Assembly (NCBI GenBank): GCA_018267655.1 | Contig: JAFDYB010000016.1 | Location: forward strand, 1 to 64,000 | DNA length: 64,000 nucleotides | From: Bacteroidota bacterium | Lineage (GTDB): Bacteria; Bacteroidota; Bacteroidia; B-17B0; Aurantibacillaceae | Direction: 5' to 3' | Shown: positions 9,180 to 18,783 of the stretch, piece by piece | Layout of the letters: every line of letters starts with the position of its first letter | Position numbering within the stretch: the first letter of the stretch is position 1 | The notes under the pieces: generated by a model | Databases searched by the model: none | What the model was told of the DNA's origin: nothing | What the model saw: only the letters and a program-made list of their open reading frames with translations | Made by a program: the position numbers and the translations under genes

Positions 9180-10418
9180 ATGATTGAATTTGAAAAATTT
9201 AAACTCAAAAACGGTTTAACGGTTATTGTACACGTTGATAAAAGTACTCCTATGGCATGCCTTAATGTTTTATACGATGTTGGTGCTCGCGACGAAGCTG
9301 AAACCAAAACAGGCTTTGCTCACTTATTTGAACACTTAATGTTTGGCGGCAGTATAAATATTCCAAGTTACGATGAGCCACTCCAAAATGTTGGAGGAGA
9401 AAATAACGCCTTTACAACAAACGACATAACTAATTATTATTGTACAGTACCTTCAGAGAACATTGAAACTGCTTTTTGGCTTGAAAGCGATCGTATGCTA
9501 AGCTTGGCATTTACAGAAAAGAGTTTAGATGTACAAAGAAATGTTGTAATAGAGGAATTTAAACAGCGCTACTTAAATCAACCGTATGGCGATGTGTGGT
9601 TGCATTTAAGGCCGTTGGCTTATAAAGAGCATCCCTACAAATGGGCAACAATTGGAAAAGAAATTAGCCATATTGAACAAGCTAAAATGGAAGATGTAAA
9701 AAGTTTTTTTGAAAAATTTTATTGCCCCTCAAATGCAATTTTAGTTGTAGCAGGTAATGTTAATGTAAAGCAAATAAAATTATTATCTCAAAAATGGTTT
9801 GAGTCAATTCCTAAAAAAGAAAAACCATTACGTTCTTTACCTAAAGAACCTATTCAAAAAGAAGCCAGAACCCTTACGCTTAAAAGAAAAGTTCCTTCAA
9901 ATGCAATATACAAAGCATACCACATGTGCTCAAGAGCTAATGAAAATTATCACAGTATTGATTTGATTTCAGATATATTAAGCAGAGGTAATTCGAGCAG
10001 ATTATATAAACGTTTAATAAAAGATAAAAAATTATTTATTGATTTAAACGCTTACGTTACAGGCGACTTAGACGAAGGTTTATTTATAATCAGCGGAAAA
10101 CTCACAAATGATGCAAGCGTTGATGTTGCAGAAAAAGCCATTCAAGAAGAATTAGAATTATTAAAAAATGAATTGGTTAGTGAAACCGAATTGCAAAAAT
10201 GCAAAAATAAAACAGAAAGCAGTATTGTGTACAGCTCATGCGATATATTAACAAAAGCAGCAAACTTAGCAATTAGCGAACTGTTAGGAGACGCTGATTT
10301 CATAAATAAAGAAACTCAAAAATATAACAATGTAACCTCATTGCAAATACAAGAGCAAGCCTTGACATTATTCTCCGAAAAAAATTGCAGCACGTTATAT
10401 TACTTAAAAGAGAATTAA
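9180..10418 (+). CDS. M16-family zinc metallopeptidase
   Basis: A 412-residue peptidase with the inverted zinc motif HLFEH (His48, Glu51, His52) and the downstream acidic ligand in RNVVIEEFKQR (Glu125/Glu126). The second half contains the RGNSSRLYKRLIKDKKLF segment typical of the non-catalytic M16 repeat. Length fits a half-size, mitochondrial-processing-peptidase-like subunit. Such proteins often sit next to an inactive M16 partner; none is found here, so it may act as a homodimer or pair with a distant gene. There is no obvious signal peptide, suggesting a cytoplasmic location. The HD/CoaD-like gene starts 11 bp after its stop, so the two are probably co-transcribed. Confidence 0.9.
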   Translation: MIEFEKFKLKNGLTVIVHVDKSTPMACLNVLYDVGARDEAETKTGFAHLFEHLMFGGSINIPSYDEPLQNVGGENNAFTTNDITNYYCTVPSENIETAFWLESDRMLSLAFTEKSLDVQRNVVIEEFKQRYLNQPYGDVWLHLRPLAYKEHPYKWATIGKEISHIEQAKMEDVKSFFEKFYCPSNAILVVAGNVNVKQIKLLSQKWFESIPKKEKPLRSLPKEPIQKEARTLTLKRKVPSNAIYKAYHMCSRANENYHSIDLISDILSRGNSSRLYKRLIKDKKLFIDLNAYVTGDLDEGLFIISGKLTNDASVDVAEKAIQEELELLKNELVSETELQKCKNKTESSIVYSSCDILTKAANLAISELLGDADFINKETQKYNNVTSLQIQEQALTLFSEKNCSTLYYLKEN

Positions 10419-10429
10419 AAAAACATAGC

Positions 10430-11386
10430 ATGTTAAATCATTTTGAATTTATAAAGAATAAATTATTAACGCTTGGCTTTGATACAAATGTTTTAAACAG
10501 GTATAGCGAACACCATCGTTTTTATCACACGCTTAAACATCTTTATCAACTAATTGATGATTTAAATTTAGTGAATGAATTTAACAAAGAATTGTTTTTA
10601 GCTGTAATTTACCACGATGCAGTTTATTTCCCTTGGGAAAATAATAACGAAGAAAAAAGTGCAGATTTGTTTAAAGAAGAAGCTATAAAATCTACACTCA
10701 CTGCTTCTGAAATTGAAATGGTTGCCAATATCATCATAGACACTAAATCTCACAAGCCAAGTAATCAACTTTCTAAAAAATTTATTACAGCTGATTTAGC
10801 AATTTTTGAAAAACCAATACATGATTTAATAACTTATGAACTCGAAATATTTAAAGAATTTCAATTTGTAGATTATAAAATTTATTTAAACAAACGCATA
10901 GAACTATTAAAAAAACACAACATTTCAGGGAAATTAAATGAATTTATTGCCTACGTTGAAAATAGAAAGCCTTTAATAGCTGTATTCTGCGGAAGTTTTA
11001 ATCCTTTCCATAAAGGGCATTTTAATATTTTATGCAAAGCCGAAAAAATATTTGAAAAAGTAATTATCGCTTTTGGTCGTAACCCTGAAAAGGATACAAG
11101 ATCGTGGCAAACGCCTTTAACTATAAAAAATAGGCAGCAAGAAGAGTACAATGGTTTACTTACAGATTTTATTAGCTCGCTTGAATACGATGTTGTTATT
11201 GTAAGGGGCTTAAGAAACTCAACTGACTTTCAATACGAACAAAATCAATATAGGTATATACAAGAATTAATGCCTCAAATAAAAATAATAAATATTTTTT
11301 GCGATAAAGAATTTGAACACATTAGCTCTAGTGGCATTAGAACCTTAGAAAAATTCGACAAACATCAGCACTATTTATTAGCTTAA
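10430..11386 (+). CDS. HD-phosphohydrolase / CoaD-like adenylyltransferase fusion
   Basis: Two domains in one 318-residue chain. Residues 1-175 resemble the small metal-dependent HD phosphohydrolases of the COG4339 type: RFYHTLKH (His33, His37), IYHD (His62-Asp63), NNEEKSADL and TADLAIF. Residues 181-318 resemble phosphopantetheine adenylyltransferase: GSFNPFHKGH (the HxGH nucleotidyl-transfer motif), then VRGLRNSTDFQYE and ISSSGIR, motifs specific to CoaD instead of other nucleotidyltransferases. CoaD makes dephospho-CoA from phosphopantetheine and ATP. The ATG at 10430 is chosen because earlier in-frame codons overlap the M16 gene and add non-conserved residues. The stop overlaps the lysC stop by 4 bp. 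Function of the HD half is unknown. Confidence 0.85.
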   Translation: MLNHFEFIKNKLLTLGFDTNVLNRYSEHHRFYHTLKHLYQLIDDLNLVNEFNKELFLAVIYHDAVYFPWENNNEEKSADLFKEEAIKSTLTASEIEMVANIIIDTKSHKPSNQLSKKFITADLAIFEKPIHDLITYELEIFKEFQFVDYKIYLNKRIELLKKHNISGKLNEFIAYVENRKPLIAVFCGSFNPFHKGHFNILCKAEKIFEKVIIAFGRNPEKDTRSWQTPLTIKNRQQEEYNGLLTDFISSLEYDVVIVRGLRNSTDFQYEQNQYRYIQELMPQIKIINIFCDKEFEHISSSGIRTLEKFDKHQHYLLA

Positions 11387-12660
11387 ATTCCGCCGGCTTC
11401 TTTCATCACCATTTGGTGCGTGTGCCGCGTACGCTGTTCTAATAAAATTAATTTATTGTCTGAAAGTTTTGATAAAATTTCGTTGTTGTAATTCCGCACA
11501 GTCATAAGTTGAACAGGGTGGTTATACAATACTTTAAAATGGTGTTGCAACTCATCAATAAGCGGTTTAATTTTTAATTCATCGTAATTTACACAAACGC
11601 TAAAGCTTAATGCTGAGTTTTGCATCATGTTAGCATGAATTTGAAATTTTGAAAAAATTTTAAAAATATCACTCAAATTATCTTCTGCAATAAAGCTGAA
11701 ATCTTTAGGCTGCAAGCTTATTAAAATTTGATTCTCTTTAAAAATATAACTTGGAATGTTGACGCGTAAATTGCTTTCTTTTATTACAGTGCCTGCATTG
11801 TTTGGTTGAATAAAGGATTTTACATAAAGCGTAATATTTTTATTTTGTAGCGGCTTAATTGTTTTGGGATGAATTACTGTGGCACCATAATACGTTAACT
11901 CAATAGCATCGTGGTAGGTAAGCTCATCAATCTTTTTTGTGTTTTTAAAATATTTAGGGTCGGCATTTAAAACTCCGGCAACATCTTTCCAAATGGTTAC
12001 CGATTGGGCATCTGTAAAATAAGCAATTAAAGCAGCGGTGTAATCGCTACCTTCTCTACCCAGTGTAGTGGTATAGTTTTCCGATGTGCCTCCAACAAAC
12101 CCTTGCAACAGCACTAATTTATGTTTTTCAACAGCCGGAATTAAATGTGTTTTTACCAGTGTGTCGCTTACATCGTAATCTACTTTTGCATCACGGTAGG
12201 TATTATCGGTTTGAATAATGCCGCGAACATCGAGCCACAAATTCGAGACTCCATTTTTATTCAAATATGCCGAAACAATATGAGTAGCTAACATTTCGCC
12301 CATCGAAACAATTTGATCGTAGTGATAGCCGTAGTTACCGCTATTTTCTTCTTCTGTTGCCCAAATTATTTCGGTAAAACAATTTTCAATTTCGTTAAAA
12401 ACAGAATCTGTATTTTCAAATCCCAAATTTTCAATAATTTCGAAGTGAAATGCCTTTAAGTCTTCAATGAGTGATAATACATCGGTATTTTTATAAAAAT
12501 AAGCATTCGTAATTTCTTCTAATTTATTTGTAGTTTTTCCCATAGCAGAAACTACAATTACCGTATTGCAATTTGCAAATTTATTAATAATGGTGGCAAC
12601 ATTTTTTACCGCCGGGGCATCTTTTACCGATGCTCCTCCAAACTTAAATACTTGTATCAT
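11383..12660 (-). CDS. lysC: aspartate kinase (monofunctional)
   Basis: A 425-residue amino-acid kinase that phosphorylates aspartate, the first step towards lysine, methionine, threonine and diaminopimelate. Motifs: KFGGASVKD at the N-terminus, IVVSAMGKTTNKL, LLQGFVGG, TTLGREGSDYTAALIA and IWKDVAGVLNADPK. The C-terminal ~130 residues hold ACT-like strands (QILISLQPKDFSFI, SALSFSVCVNYDE) that probably bind a feedback inhibitor. No homoserine dehydrogenase domain is attached. A TAAATTTG box lies at 12675-12668, only 7 nt before the ATG, so the mRNA may have almost no leader. The gene is 238 bp downstream of ispG and convergent with the HD/CoaD fusion. Confidence 0.93.
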   Translation of the reverse strand: MIQVFKFGGASVKDAPAVKNVATIINKFANCNTVIVVSAMGKTTNKLEEITNAYFYKNTDVLSLIEDLKAFHFEIIENLGFENTDSVFNEIENCFTEIIWATEEENSGNYGYHYDQIVSMGEMLATHIVSAYLNKNGVSNLWLDVRGIIQTDNTYRDAKVDYDVSDTLVKTHLIPAVEKHKLVLLQGFVGGTSENYTTTLGREGSDYTAALIAYFTDAQSVTIWKDVAGVLNADPKYFKNTKKIDELTYHDAIELTYYGATVIHPKTIKPLQNKNITLYVKSFIQPNNAGTVIKESNLRVNIPSYIFKENQILISLQPKDFSFIAEDNLSDIFKIFSKFQIHANMMQNSALSFSVCVNYDELKIKPLIDELQHHFKVLYNHPVQLMTVRNYNNEILSKLSDNKLILLEQRTRHTHQMVMKEAGGI

Positions 12661-12667
12661 TCAGCTT

Positions 12668-12675
12668 CAAATTTA
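12668..12675 (-). promoter_or_regulatory. candidate -7 box for lysC
   Basis: TAAATTTG on the minus strand ends 7 nt before the lysC ATG. No -33 TTTG is seen at the normal distance. Confidence 0.3.
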
Positions 12676-12898
12676 ATCATTCATTTAATTTTTAAGCACT
12701 CTTTAAGATAGTATAAATAATAAATATTTTTTGAGATTTTATTTTTTTATCCCAAATGCAAACATATTTTTCCAAAAATGTAATTTATTTTTTGTTTAGC
12801 TCTGAAAAAATATTGTTATAACCCTTAGCCTGCAACAATTAATGAGCTGTGTAATTTACAGACAATACCATTTTACTAATGGCACAATCGTTTTTGGA

Positions 12899-14854
12899 CT
12901 AATGTGTATTTGAACTTGAAACTAAGTCAACCCAGTCTCCATTTTCTTTAATTAAATTTATAAGTTCTTCCACTGCAAACTCTGTAGCGATGTTTTTCTT
13001 TACTACCTCTTTCCCTTTATATAGGCTTATTTTTCCGGGACCTACTCCCACATAACCATAATCAGCATCTGCCATTTCACCGGGTCCATTAACTATGCAG
13101 CCCATTATGCCAATTTTTACTCCTTTTAAATGGTGAGTACGCTCTCTTATTTTTTGGGTGGTTTCTTGTAAATCAAACAAAGTGCGACCACAACTTGGGC
13201 AACTGATATATTCTGTTTTACTAATTCTTGTTCTGCTTGCTTGCAAAATTCCAAATGCGGTTGAGTTTAAAACTTGTTTATTAGTGCAGTTATGTTGTTT
13301 TATCCAAATACCATCTCCAAAACCATCAAGCAATAAGCCGCCAATATCGGTACTGCTATGCAACTGAAAATCCGATTCAGATAAATTTAAATAGCTACAA
13401 TTAATAATAATAGGCAGGTTACAATTATGTTGTTTTAATTCAATTGCCATTTTTCGTAAAGCCGGCATGGTGTGTAAATTATCGGAGTTTAGAATTAAAC
13501 AAACTTTTTGCTCCTGCTTTATTTTTTCAATAAATTCAGTTGACAAAATGTTAGCGTTAACAGCCACAAAGTTTAACTCAGAGGATTTGTCTTTCGACTC
13601 AAAATATGCTTCGCCACAAAACAAGGGATAGCTTTGTTTTTGCCCGGAATTATTTTTCCAAGTTTCTGAATTATAAATTATGCCTAGCGTTCCGGGTATT
13701 TCAAAATCAATAGTTGAATTTCCGGCATAAACATAATCGGCTGCTAAATCGCCAATGTTCCACTTATCGAGTGATACAGAGTAGTTTAAACCAATTGCAA
13801 AAAAGTTTGCCGGCATAATTTTTTCTTTATCACTAAAATCAGCTATTACTCTTGGCACGTGATGTGAACCAATATTTTTTATTTCAATAGTACTTGATTT
13901 GTTATACTCAAATGGAGAATATGGTAAATTTTCTTTAATTGGTGGTATTTGAGTGTGATTTTTCCGATTTAAATACCTGTCGGCAAGTGCTTTTGCAACC
14001 GGCATTTCGTATTCCGGTTCTTCGGTTAAACTAACTCTGATAGTATCACCAAGCCCATCTTCTAGTAGAGTTCCGATGCCAATTGCCGATTTAATTCTGC
14101 CGTCTTCGCCATCACCGGCTTCAGTTACACCTAAGTGTAATGGATAGTTTTGTTTATTGCTTATCATTGTAGCCACCAATAATCTATAGGCTTGCACCAT
14201 AACTTGAGTATTGCTAGCTTTCATTGAAATAACAATATTATAATAGTTATTCTCTTCACAAATCCTTATAAATTCCATTGCACTTTCAACCATGCCTAGC
14301 GGCGTGTCGCCATACCTACTTAAAATTCTGTCGCTTAAACTGCCATGATTAGTTCCAATGCGCATGGCAGTACCATATTCTTTACAAATTTTTACTAAGG
14401 GTGTAAAACGGTTTCTTATTCTTTCTAATTCAGCGTTATAAGCTGAATCTGAATAATCAATTGATTCAAATTTTTTTTTGTCTGCGTAATTACCGGGATT
14501 GATTCTTACTTTTTCAATAAGCCTTGCTGCCATTTCAGCTGCATTTGGCGTAAAATGTATGTCTGCAACTAAAGGAGTGTTATAACCCGCAGCTTTAATT
14601 TGTTTTTTTATATTTTCAAGGTTTTTTGCTTCATTGATGCTTGGCGCTGTTATACGCACTAATTCGCAACCGGCCTCAATCATTCTTATACTTTGTTTTA
14701 CGGTTGCCTCAGTATTCATTGTATCTGTTGTGGTCATACTTTGAATTCTAATTGGGTTAGCTCCGCCTAATTTTAAATCGCCAATGGTAATTTCGCGAGT
14801 AATAAATCTACTGTATTCTGTAAGGCTATTGCAATAAATATTTGAGTGAAACAT
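12899..14854 (-). CDS. ispG: (E)-4-hydroxy-3-methylbut-2-enyl-diphosphate synthase, long form
   Basis: A 651-residue iron-sulfur enzyme of the MEP isoprenoid pathway, converting methylerythritol cyclodiphosphate to HMBPP. Residues ~15-300 form the TIM barrel (IRIQSMTTTDT, LVADIHF, KVRINPGN, RIGTNHGSLSDRI, LGVTEAGDGEDGRIKS). Residues ~310-530 are the extra A* domain found in plant, Chlamydia and Bacteroidota enzymes but absent from E. coli IspG. The C-terminal cluster domain has CPSCGRTLFDL and MGCIVNGPGEMADADYGYVG, giving three Cys and one Glu ligand. Next to GH92 (63 bp) on the same strand. An electron donor is not encoded nearby. Confidence 0.95.
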   Translation of the reverse strand: MFHSNIYCNSLTEYSRFITREITIGDLKLGGANPIRIQSMTTTDTMNTEATVKQSIRMIEAGCELVRITAPSINEAKNLENIKKQIKAAGYNTPLVADIHFTPNAAEMAARLIEKVRINPGNYADKKKFESIDYSDSAYNAELERIRNRFTPLVKICKEYGTAMRIGTNHGSLSDRILSRYGDTPLGMVESAMEFIRICEENNYYNIVISMKASNTQVMVQAYRLLVATMISNKQNYPLHLGVTEAGDGEDGRIKSAIGIGTLLEDGLGDTIRVSLTEEPEYEMPVAKALADRYLNRKNHTQIPPIKENLPYSPFEYNKSSTIEIKNIGSHHVPRVIADFSDKEKIMPANFFAIGLNYSVSLDKWNIGDLAADYVYAGNSTIDFEIPGTLGIIYNSETWKNNSGQKQSYPLFCGEAYFESKDKSSELNFVAVNANILSTEFIEKIKQEQKVCLILNSDNLHTMPALRKMAIELKQHNCNLPIIINCSYLNLSESDFQLHSSTDIGGLLLDGFGDGIWIKQHNCTNKQVLNSTAFGILQASRTRISKTEYISCPSCGRTLFDLQETTQKIRERTHHLKGVKIGIMGCIVNGPGEMADADYGYVGVGPGKISLYKGKEVVKKNIATEFAVEELINLIKENGDWVDLVSSSNTH

Positions 14855-14917
14855 GGTGCAAAAACAAAGTTTAAAGATAGGTTATTTTATTTAGGCAAAA
14901 CGCTGTGAAATACTAAT

Positions 14918-17860
14918 TTATTTAATTTCAAGCTCATCCATAAAAAAGAAAGCTTCGTTGCCGCTCCCTGCATGCCAATCGGGAAGTTTTCCGTAGTTTT
15001 TTATATTAATTTTTATGTATCGTGTTTTTATGGGTATTTCGCATAAAAAAAAATTTTTTGTTTGTTTTTTTTCATCTCTATCGGTAATGTTGTGTGTTTG
15101 CTTTGATAAAAGTGTATAATTTTTTTTGTCTGTTGATGTAAGTATTTCAACCTCTTTTGGTAACAGTATCCACGAACGAGAATCTTGCAAAAAATTTAAT
15201 GCTACAAATTTTATTTCTTGTTGCTTTAATAAGTCTATTTCAATTGTTACATCTTGTCCTTGGTACCCTAACCAATTACCTTTTCTCCAATCTAAATCGC
15301 CATAAATTCCATCAAACAAAGACTCTTTGCCATAAGAAGCGTATTGAGGATTACATAATCCTGAAATGGCAACTTCATACGGGTATTTTATTTTTGTTAG
15401 TTTAGCCCAAATTTTTATGCTACTATCCTTTCCTGAAATGGCAATTGCACTAACCGTTGATGTACTTGAAATTTTTATTTCTTTATCAAAATTATATAGG
15501 CTATAAAAACTATCTGAAGGCGTAATGTTATATATTATTTTATCGACTTTGCCATTAATAGGCTTAATTTTAAAAGTTGTTTCGCTTTTGAATAGCTCTG
15601 TTTTAGATTCGATTATTGGAGCCGGAATTGCATGAACACCATCAACTCGTGAGTGTGGCATTTGCAGTATATTTTTTCCAAATTTAGATACAGAGTCGCT
15701 TATAGAGGTGTATAGAAATTTTACTTCGTTGCCTGCAATAAGTTGTTCGTGTGTTATTGCCGATCGAATTGATTTTTTATTATTTAATAACAAAGCGCTT
15801 ATTTTTTGGTTTAATTCTTTCTTATTAACAATAGTTGTAGTTTTATTATTTTCAAAGTTTATTTTTATTTGTTCAAAAATTGGTTCGGTAATTGTGTACA
15901 GAGCAGTGCCGGGGCAAACTTGGTAAAGCCCCATTGATGCCATTATATACCAAGCACTCATTTGGCCGCAATCTTCATTTCCAATTAATCCATCGGGTGT
16001 ATTTTTGTAAAATGAATTTAATATTTTATGAACTATTGCAGTACTTTTTTCTGGAGCCCCAACATAATTATATAAAAAAGCCATGTGGTGGCTTGGCTCA
16101 TTACCGTGTGCATATTGGCCAATCAACCCTGTTACATCTGCCTGCTCTCGGCCTTTTAATTTTTGAGATGTATTAAACAGTTCATCTAGTTTTTTTTCGA
16201 AATTAATTTTACCACCATACAAATTAATTAACCCGTCAATATCTTGCGGAACATAAAATGAATATTGCCAGCTATTACCTTCTGTAAAGTGATTGTTAAT
16301 TTCGTTAGGATAAAATGGAGAAAGCCAACCTCCATTTTTTCGCGGACGCATAAAGCCTGTTTCTGCATCAAATAAATTTTTATAAGCTAAGGATTTTTTC
16401 AAATATTCACCGGCTTCGTTATTACGGTTAACAAGAGATGCTATGCGCGACACGCACCAATAATCATAACTATACTCTAAACTTTTGCTTACGCTTTCAC
16501 TTTCATCATCTACTTGTAAAAAGCCATTTTTACTAAATTGTGGTAAGCCAAATGCTGTGTAGCTAGCAGATGCTATTGCCCCATCTAATGCAAGTACTGA
16601 GTCAAAATCTCTTATACCTTTAATCATTGCATCAGCAACAACAGATGCTGCGTGAAAGCCTATCATACAATCGGTTTCGTTGGACGAAAGTTCCCACATA
16701 GGATACCGGCCGGTTTTATCATAATAATTAATAAATGTTTTTATAAAATTAGAGGTTCGCTTTTGTTCTATTAGTGTAAATAGTGGGTGCAATGCTCTAT
16801 AAGTATCCCAAAGGCTAAAAACACTGTAGTTTGTAAAAGTAGAATCTGTATAAATTTCGTTATTGGGTGCGCGCAAACGGTAGTCAGCATCGTGGTTTAG
16901 CGAAGGGTGGATAAAGCAATGGTATAATGCTGTATAAAAAATGCTTAATTGATTTTGATCTTTACTTGTTACCAAAATTTTTTCGAGTTGTTTATCCCAA
17001 ATTTTTTCGGCAGATTGTTTATATTTTTCAAAATTCCAATCGGTGGCTTCTGCCTTTAAATTTTTAATTGCGCCCTCTTCATCAACAAAAGAAAGAGCTA
17101 ATTTAACCAGTAAAGAATTGTTCTTTAAATTTTTAAAATTAAGCAAAGCACCATTAGCTTTTTCGTTTTTATTTAATGCTGTTTTGTATTCACCATTTAC
17201 TAAAAATTTTATTTTGTAACTCGAGTTTAACTTCATTGCAAAATAAACGTGCTGCTCCTTAGCCCATGCTTTGCTAATTCGTTTTCCAATTAACGTAACG
17301 CTATCAATTGCTTTTATTTCATAATCAAGCAGTTCATCACGATGGATTAAATCAATTACCAAGCCCTTATTTTCAGCATTTTTAGGGAAAGTGTATTTGT
17401 GAATACCTACACGCGGCGTTGTGGTTAACTCTGCTATAATATTTTCCTTACTCAATAATACTTTATAATATCCGGGTGATGCAAACTCATTTTGGTGCGA
17501 AAACCCAGACTTATAAGTTTTTGTTTGAATATTAGGTGTATTGATAAATGGCATTAACAATACATCACCCCAATCGCTTACACCCGTGCCGCTTAAGTGT
17601 GTATGTGAAAAACCATATATAATTGAATCGCTGTAATGATAACCGGAACAGCCGTCCCAGCTACCATCTATGCGGGTATCCGGGCTTAATTGCACCATTC
17701 CAAAAGGAAGAACTGCTCCAGGGAAGGTATGCCCATGTCCTCCTGTTCCAATAAACGGATTTACGTAGTTAGTACTATTTTGAGCTAAAAAAACGAGAGG
17801 TAAAGTAAATAATATTGTATGGCAAAGGGTAAATATTTTTTTTATTGAAATGTGTTTCAC
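14918..17860 (-). CDS. GH92-family alpha-mannosidase with C-terminal F5/8-type domain
   Basis: A 980-residue exported glycosidase. After a signal peptide (cleavage near VFLAQ) it has the GH92 N-terminal signature VNPFIGTGGHGHTFPGAVLP, FGMVQLSPDTR and YGFSHTHLSGTG, then the helical catalytic barrel with SLWDTYRALHPLF, GNEPSHHMAFLYNY and GNEDCGQMSAWYIMASMG, whose acidic residues supply the inverting, calcium-dependent mechanism. From about residue 760 there is a chitobiase C-terminal-like segment (KPINGKVDKIIYNITPSDS) and then a discoidin/F5-8-type carbohydrate-binding domain (LFDGIYGDLDWRKGNWLGYQ). It should trim exo-mannosides of N-glycans. It starts 20 bp after porD and is not in a SusC/SusD locus, which is unusual for this family. 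Confidence 0.93.
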   Translation of the reverse strand: MKHISIKKIFTLCHTILFTLPLVFLAQNSTNYVNPFIGTGGHGHTFPGAVLPFGMVQLSPDTRIDGSWDGCSGYHYSDSIIYGFSHTHLSGTGVSDWGDVLLMPFINTPNIQTKTYKSGFSHQNEFASPGYYKVLLSKENIIAELTTTPRVGIHKYTFPKNAENKGLVIDLIHRDELLDYEIKAIDSVTLIGKRISKAWAKEQHVYFAMKLNSSYKIKFLVNGEYKTALNKNEKANGALLNFKNLKNNSLLVKLALSFVDEEGAIKNLKAEATDWNFEKYKQSAEKIWDKQLEKILVTSKDQNQLSIFYTALYHCFIHPSLNHDADYRLRAPNNEIYTDSTFTNYSVFSLWDTYRALHPLFTLIEQKRTSNFIKTFINYYDKTGRYPMWELSSNETDCMIGFHAASVVADAMIKGIRDFDSVLALDGAIASASYTAFGLPQFSKNGFLQVDDESESVSKSLEYSYDYWCVSRIASLVNRNNEAGEYLKKSLAYKNLFDAETGFMRPRKNGGWLSPFYPNEINNHFTEGNSWQYSFYVPQDIDGLINLYGGKINFEKKLDELFNTSQKLKGREQADVTGLIGQYAHGNEPSHHMAFLYNYVGAPEKSTAIVHKILNSFYKNTPDGLIGNEDCGQMSAWYIMASMGLYQVCPGTALYTITEPIFEQIKINFENNKTTTIVNKKELNQKISALLLNNKKSIRSAITHEQLIAGNEVKFLYTSISDSVSKFGKNILQMPHSRVDGVHAIPAPIIESKTELFKSETTFKIKPINGKVDKIIYNITPSDSFYSLYNFDKEIKISSTSTVSAIAISGKDSSIKIWAKLTKIKYPYEVAISGLCNPQYASYGKESLFDGIYGDLDWRKGNWLGYQGQDVTIEIDLLKQQEIKFVALNFLQDSRSWILLPKEVEILTSTDKKNYTLLSKQTHNITDRDEKKQTKNFFLCEIPIKTRYIKINIKNYGKLPDWHAGSGNEAFFFMDELEIK

Positions 17861-17880
17861 AATAGTATAAGACTTTTATT

Positions 17881-18777
17881 TTAACCACCATTAATTTTTA
17901 AATAATTTGTAGTATTAGCTGGGTCAACTATACTTAAGGTTTCAGTTACTTTTGTTTTTTCGTCAGGCTGCCCATTTTTAAAAATATTTATTATTTCGTT
18001 TGACTTAGCATTAAAAAACAATTGCATATTGAACGATGCCGGCCTATTTTGTGCCACAGGTTTTAGTAAGTCAAGTGATTTTAATATTACTGCTCTGCCT
18101 TCATCTGGTTTTTCCCACATAATGTCTAGCCCATTCTTATTGTATTGGTACATGCAATCGCGTATGCCTTGAAAAAGTGGCTGCAATGTATTGTCAACTA
18201 ACCAAAATCTATTTCGAAAGCCCTCGCTGCTATGCCAGCCTTTATCCGATGAGTTTTGGGCGCTTGCCACTACTAGTTGCGCTTTTTGCCAAAGTTCAGT
18301 TCCTCCTAAAGGCGAAAAAGTATCATAATCGCTGGCTAAAATTACATACGCATAAAAAGCAAGTACTGATGTTAAATTATTGGTGTATGAATTTAAATTA
18401 AAATCAAGTGTTGTAAATTGCTGATATAAAAACGTAAAATCATTGTCTTCGCAGTTAAAAATTTGTGTATTGTAGCTACTTTTATATACCGGTCGTGAGC
18501 CTACCACTTGAATGCTTCCTGCATAGGTGTCCTCAGCTACCATTTGTTTTATTATTATTTGAATCTGACAGTCAATTTTTTCTTGTTGCGTGAAAACATC
18601 TTTTGTCCATTTTGTATTGTTTAAAAATTCGGTTGCTGATTGCTTAAGCTGTGTAAATATTTGCGTTTGAACGCTACCTTGTAATTGATCTGTATTGATT
18701 ACTATTTTGCAATTCAGTTCTTGCGCTACATTGGTAGAGCTATAAAAAAAAAGCAGTATAAAAATAATATGTTTCAT
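17881..18777 (-). CDS. porD: T9SS-associated protein PorD (DUF4835)
   Basis: A 298-residue periplasmic protein with a signal peptide (residues 1-18, before QELNC). The mature N-terminus QELNCKIVINTDQLQGS and the later blocks NNLTSVLAFYAYVILASDYDTFSPLGG and KGWHSSEGFRNRFWLVDN are the DUF4835 family pattern, named PorD from its link to type IX secretion. Its molecular role in the secretion apparatus is not established. It lies 6 bp after coaBC, part of the bamD-rpoZ-coaBC-porD order that I know from other Bacteroidota; recN, which often follows, is replaced here by GH92. Confidence 0.85.
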   Translation of the reverse strand: MKHIIFILLFFYSSTNVAQELNCKIVINTDQLQGSVQTQIFTQLKQSATEFLNNTKWTKDVFTQQEKIDCQIQIIIKQMVAEDTYAGSIQVVGSRPVYKSSYNTQIFNCEDNDFTFLYQQFTTLDFNLNSYTNNLTSVLAFYAYVILASDYDTFSPLGGTELWQKAQLVVASAQNSSDKGWHSSEGFRNRFWLVDNTLQPLFQGIRDCMYQYNKNGLDIMWEKPDEGRAVILKSLDLLKPVAQNRPASFNMQLFFNAKSNEIINIFKNGQPDEKTKVTETLSIVDPANTTNYLKINGG

Positions 18778-18783
18778 TTATCT

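Noticed and set aside
9180-11386. Second, inactive M16 subunit expected beside the M16 peptidase
   Set aside because: The next gene is the HD/CoaD-like fusion; no M16 partner motif is present in any frame nearby.
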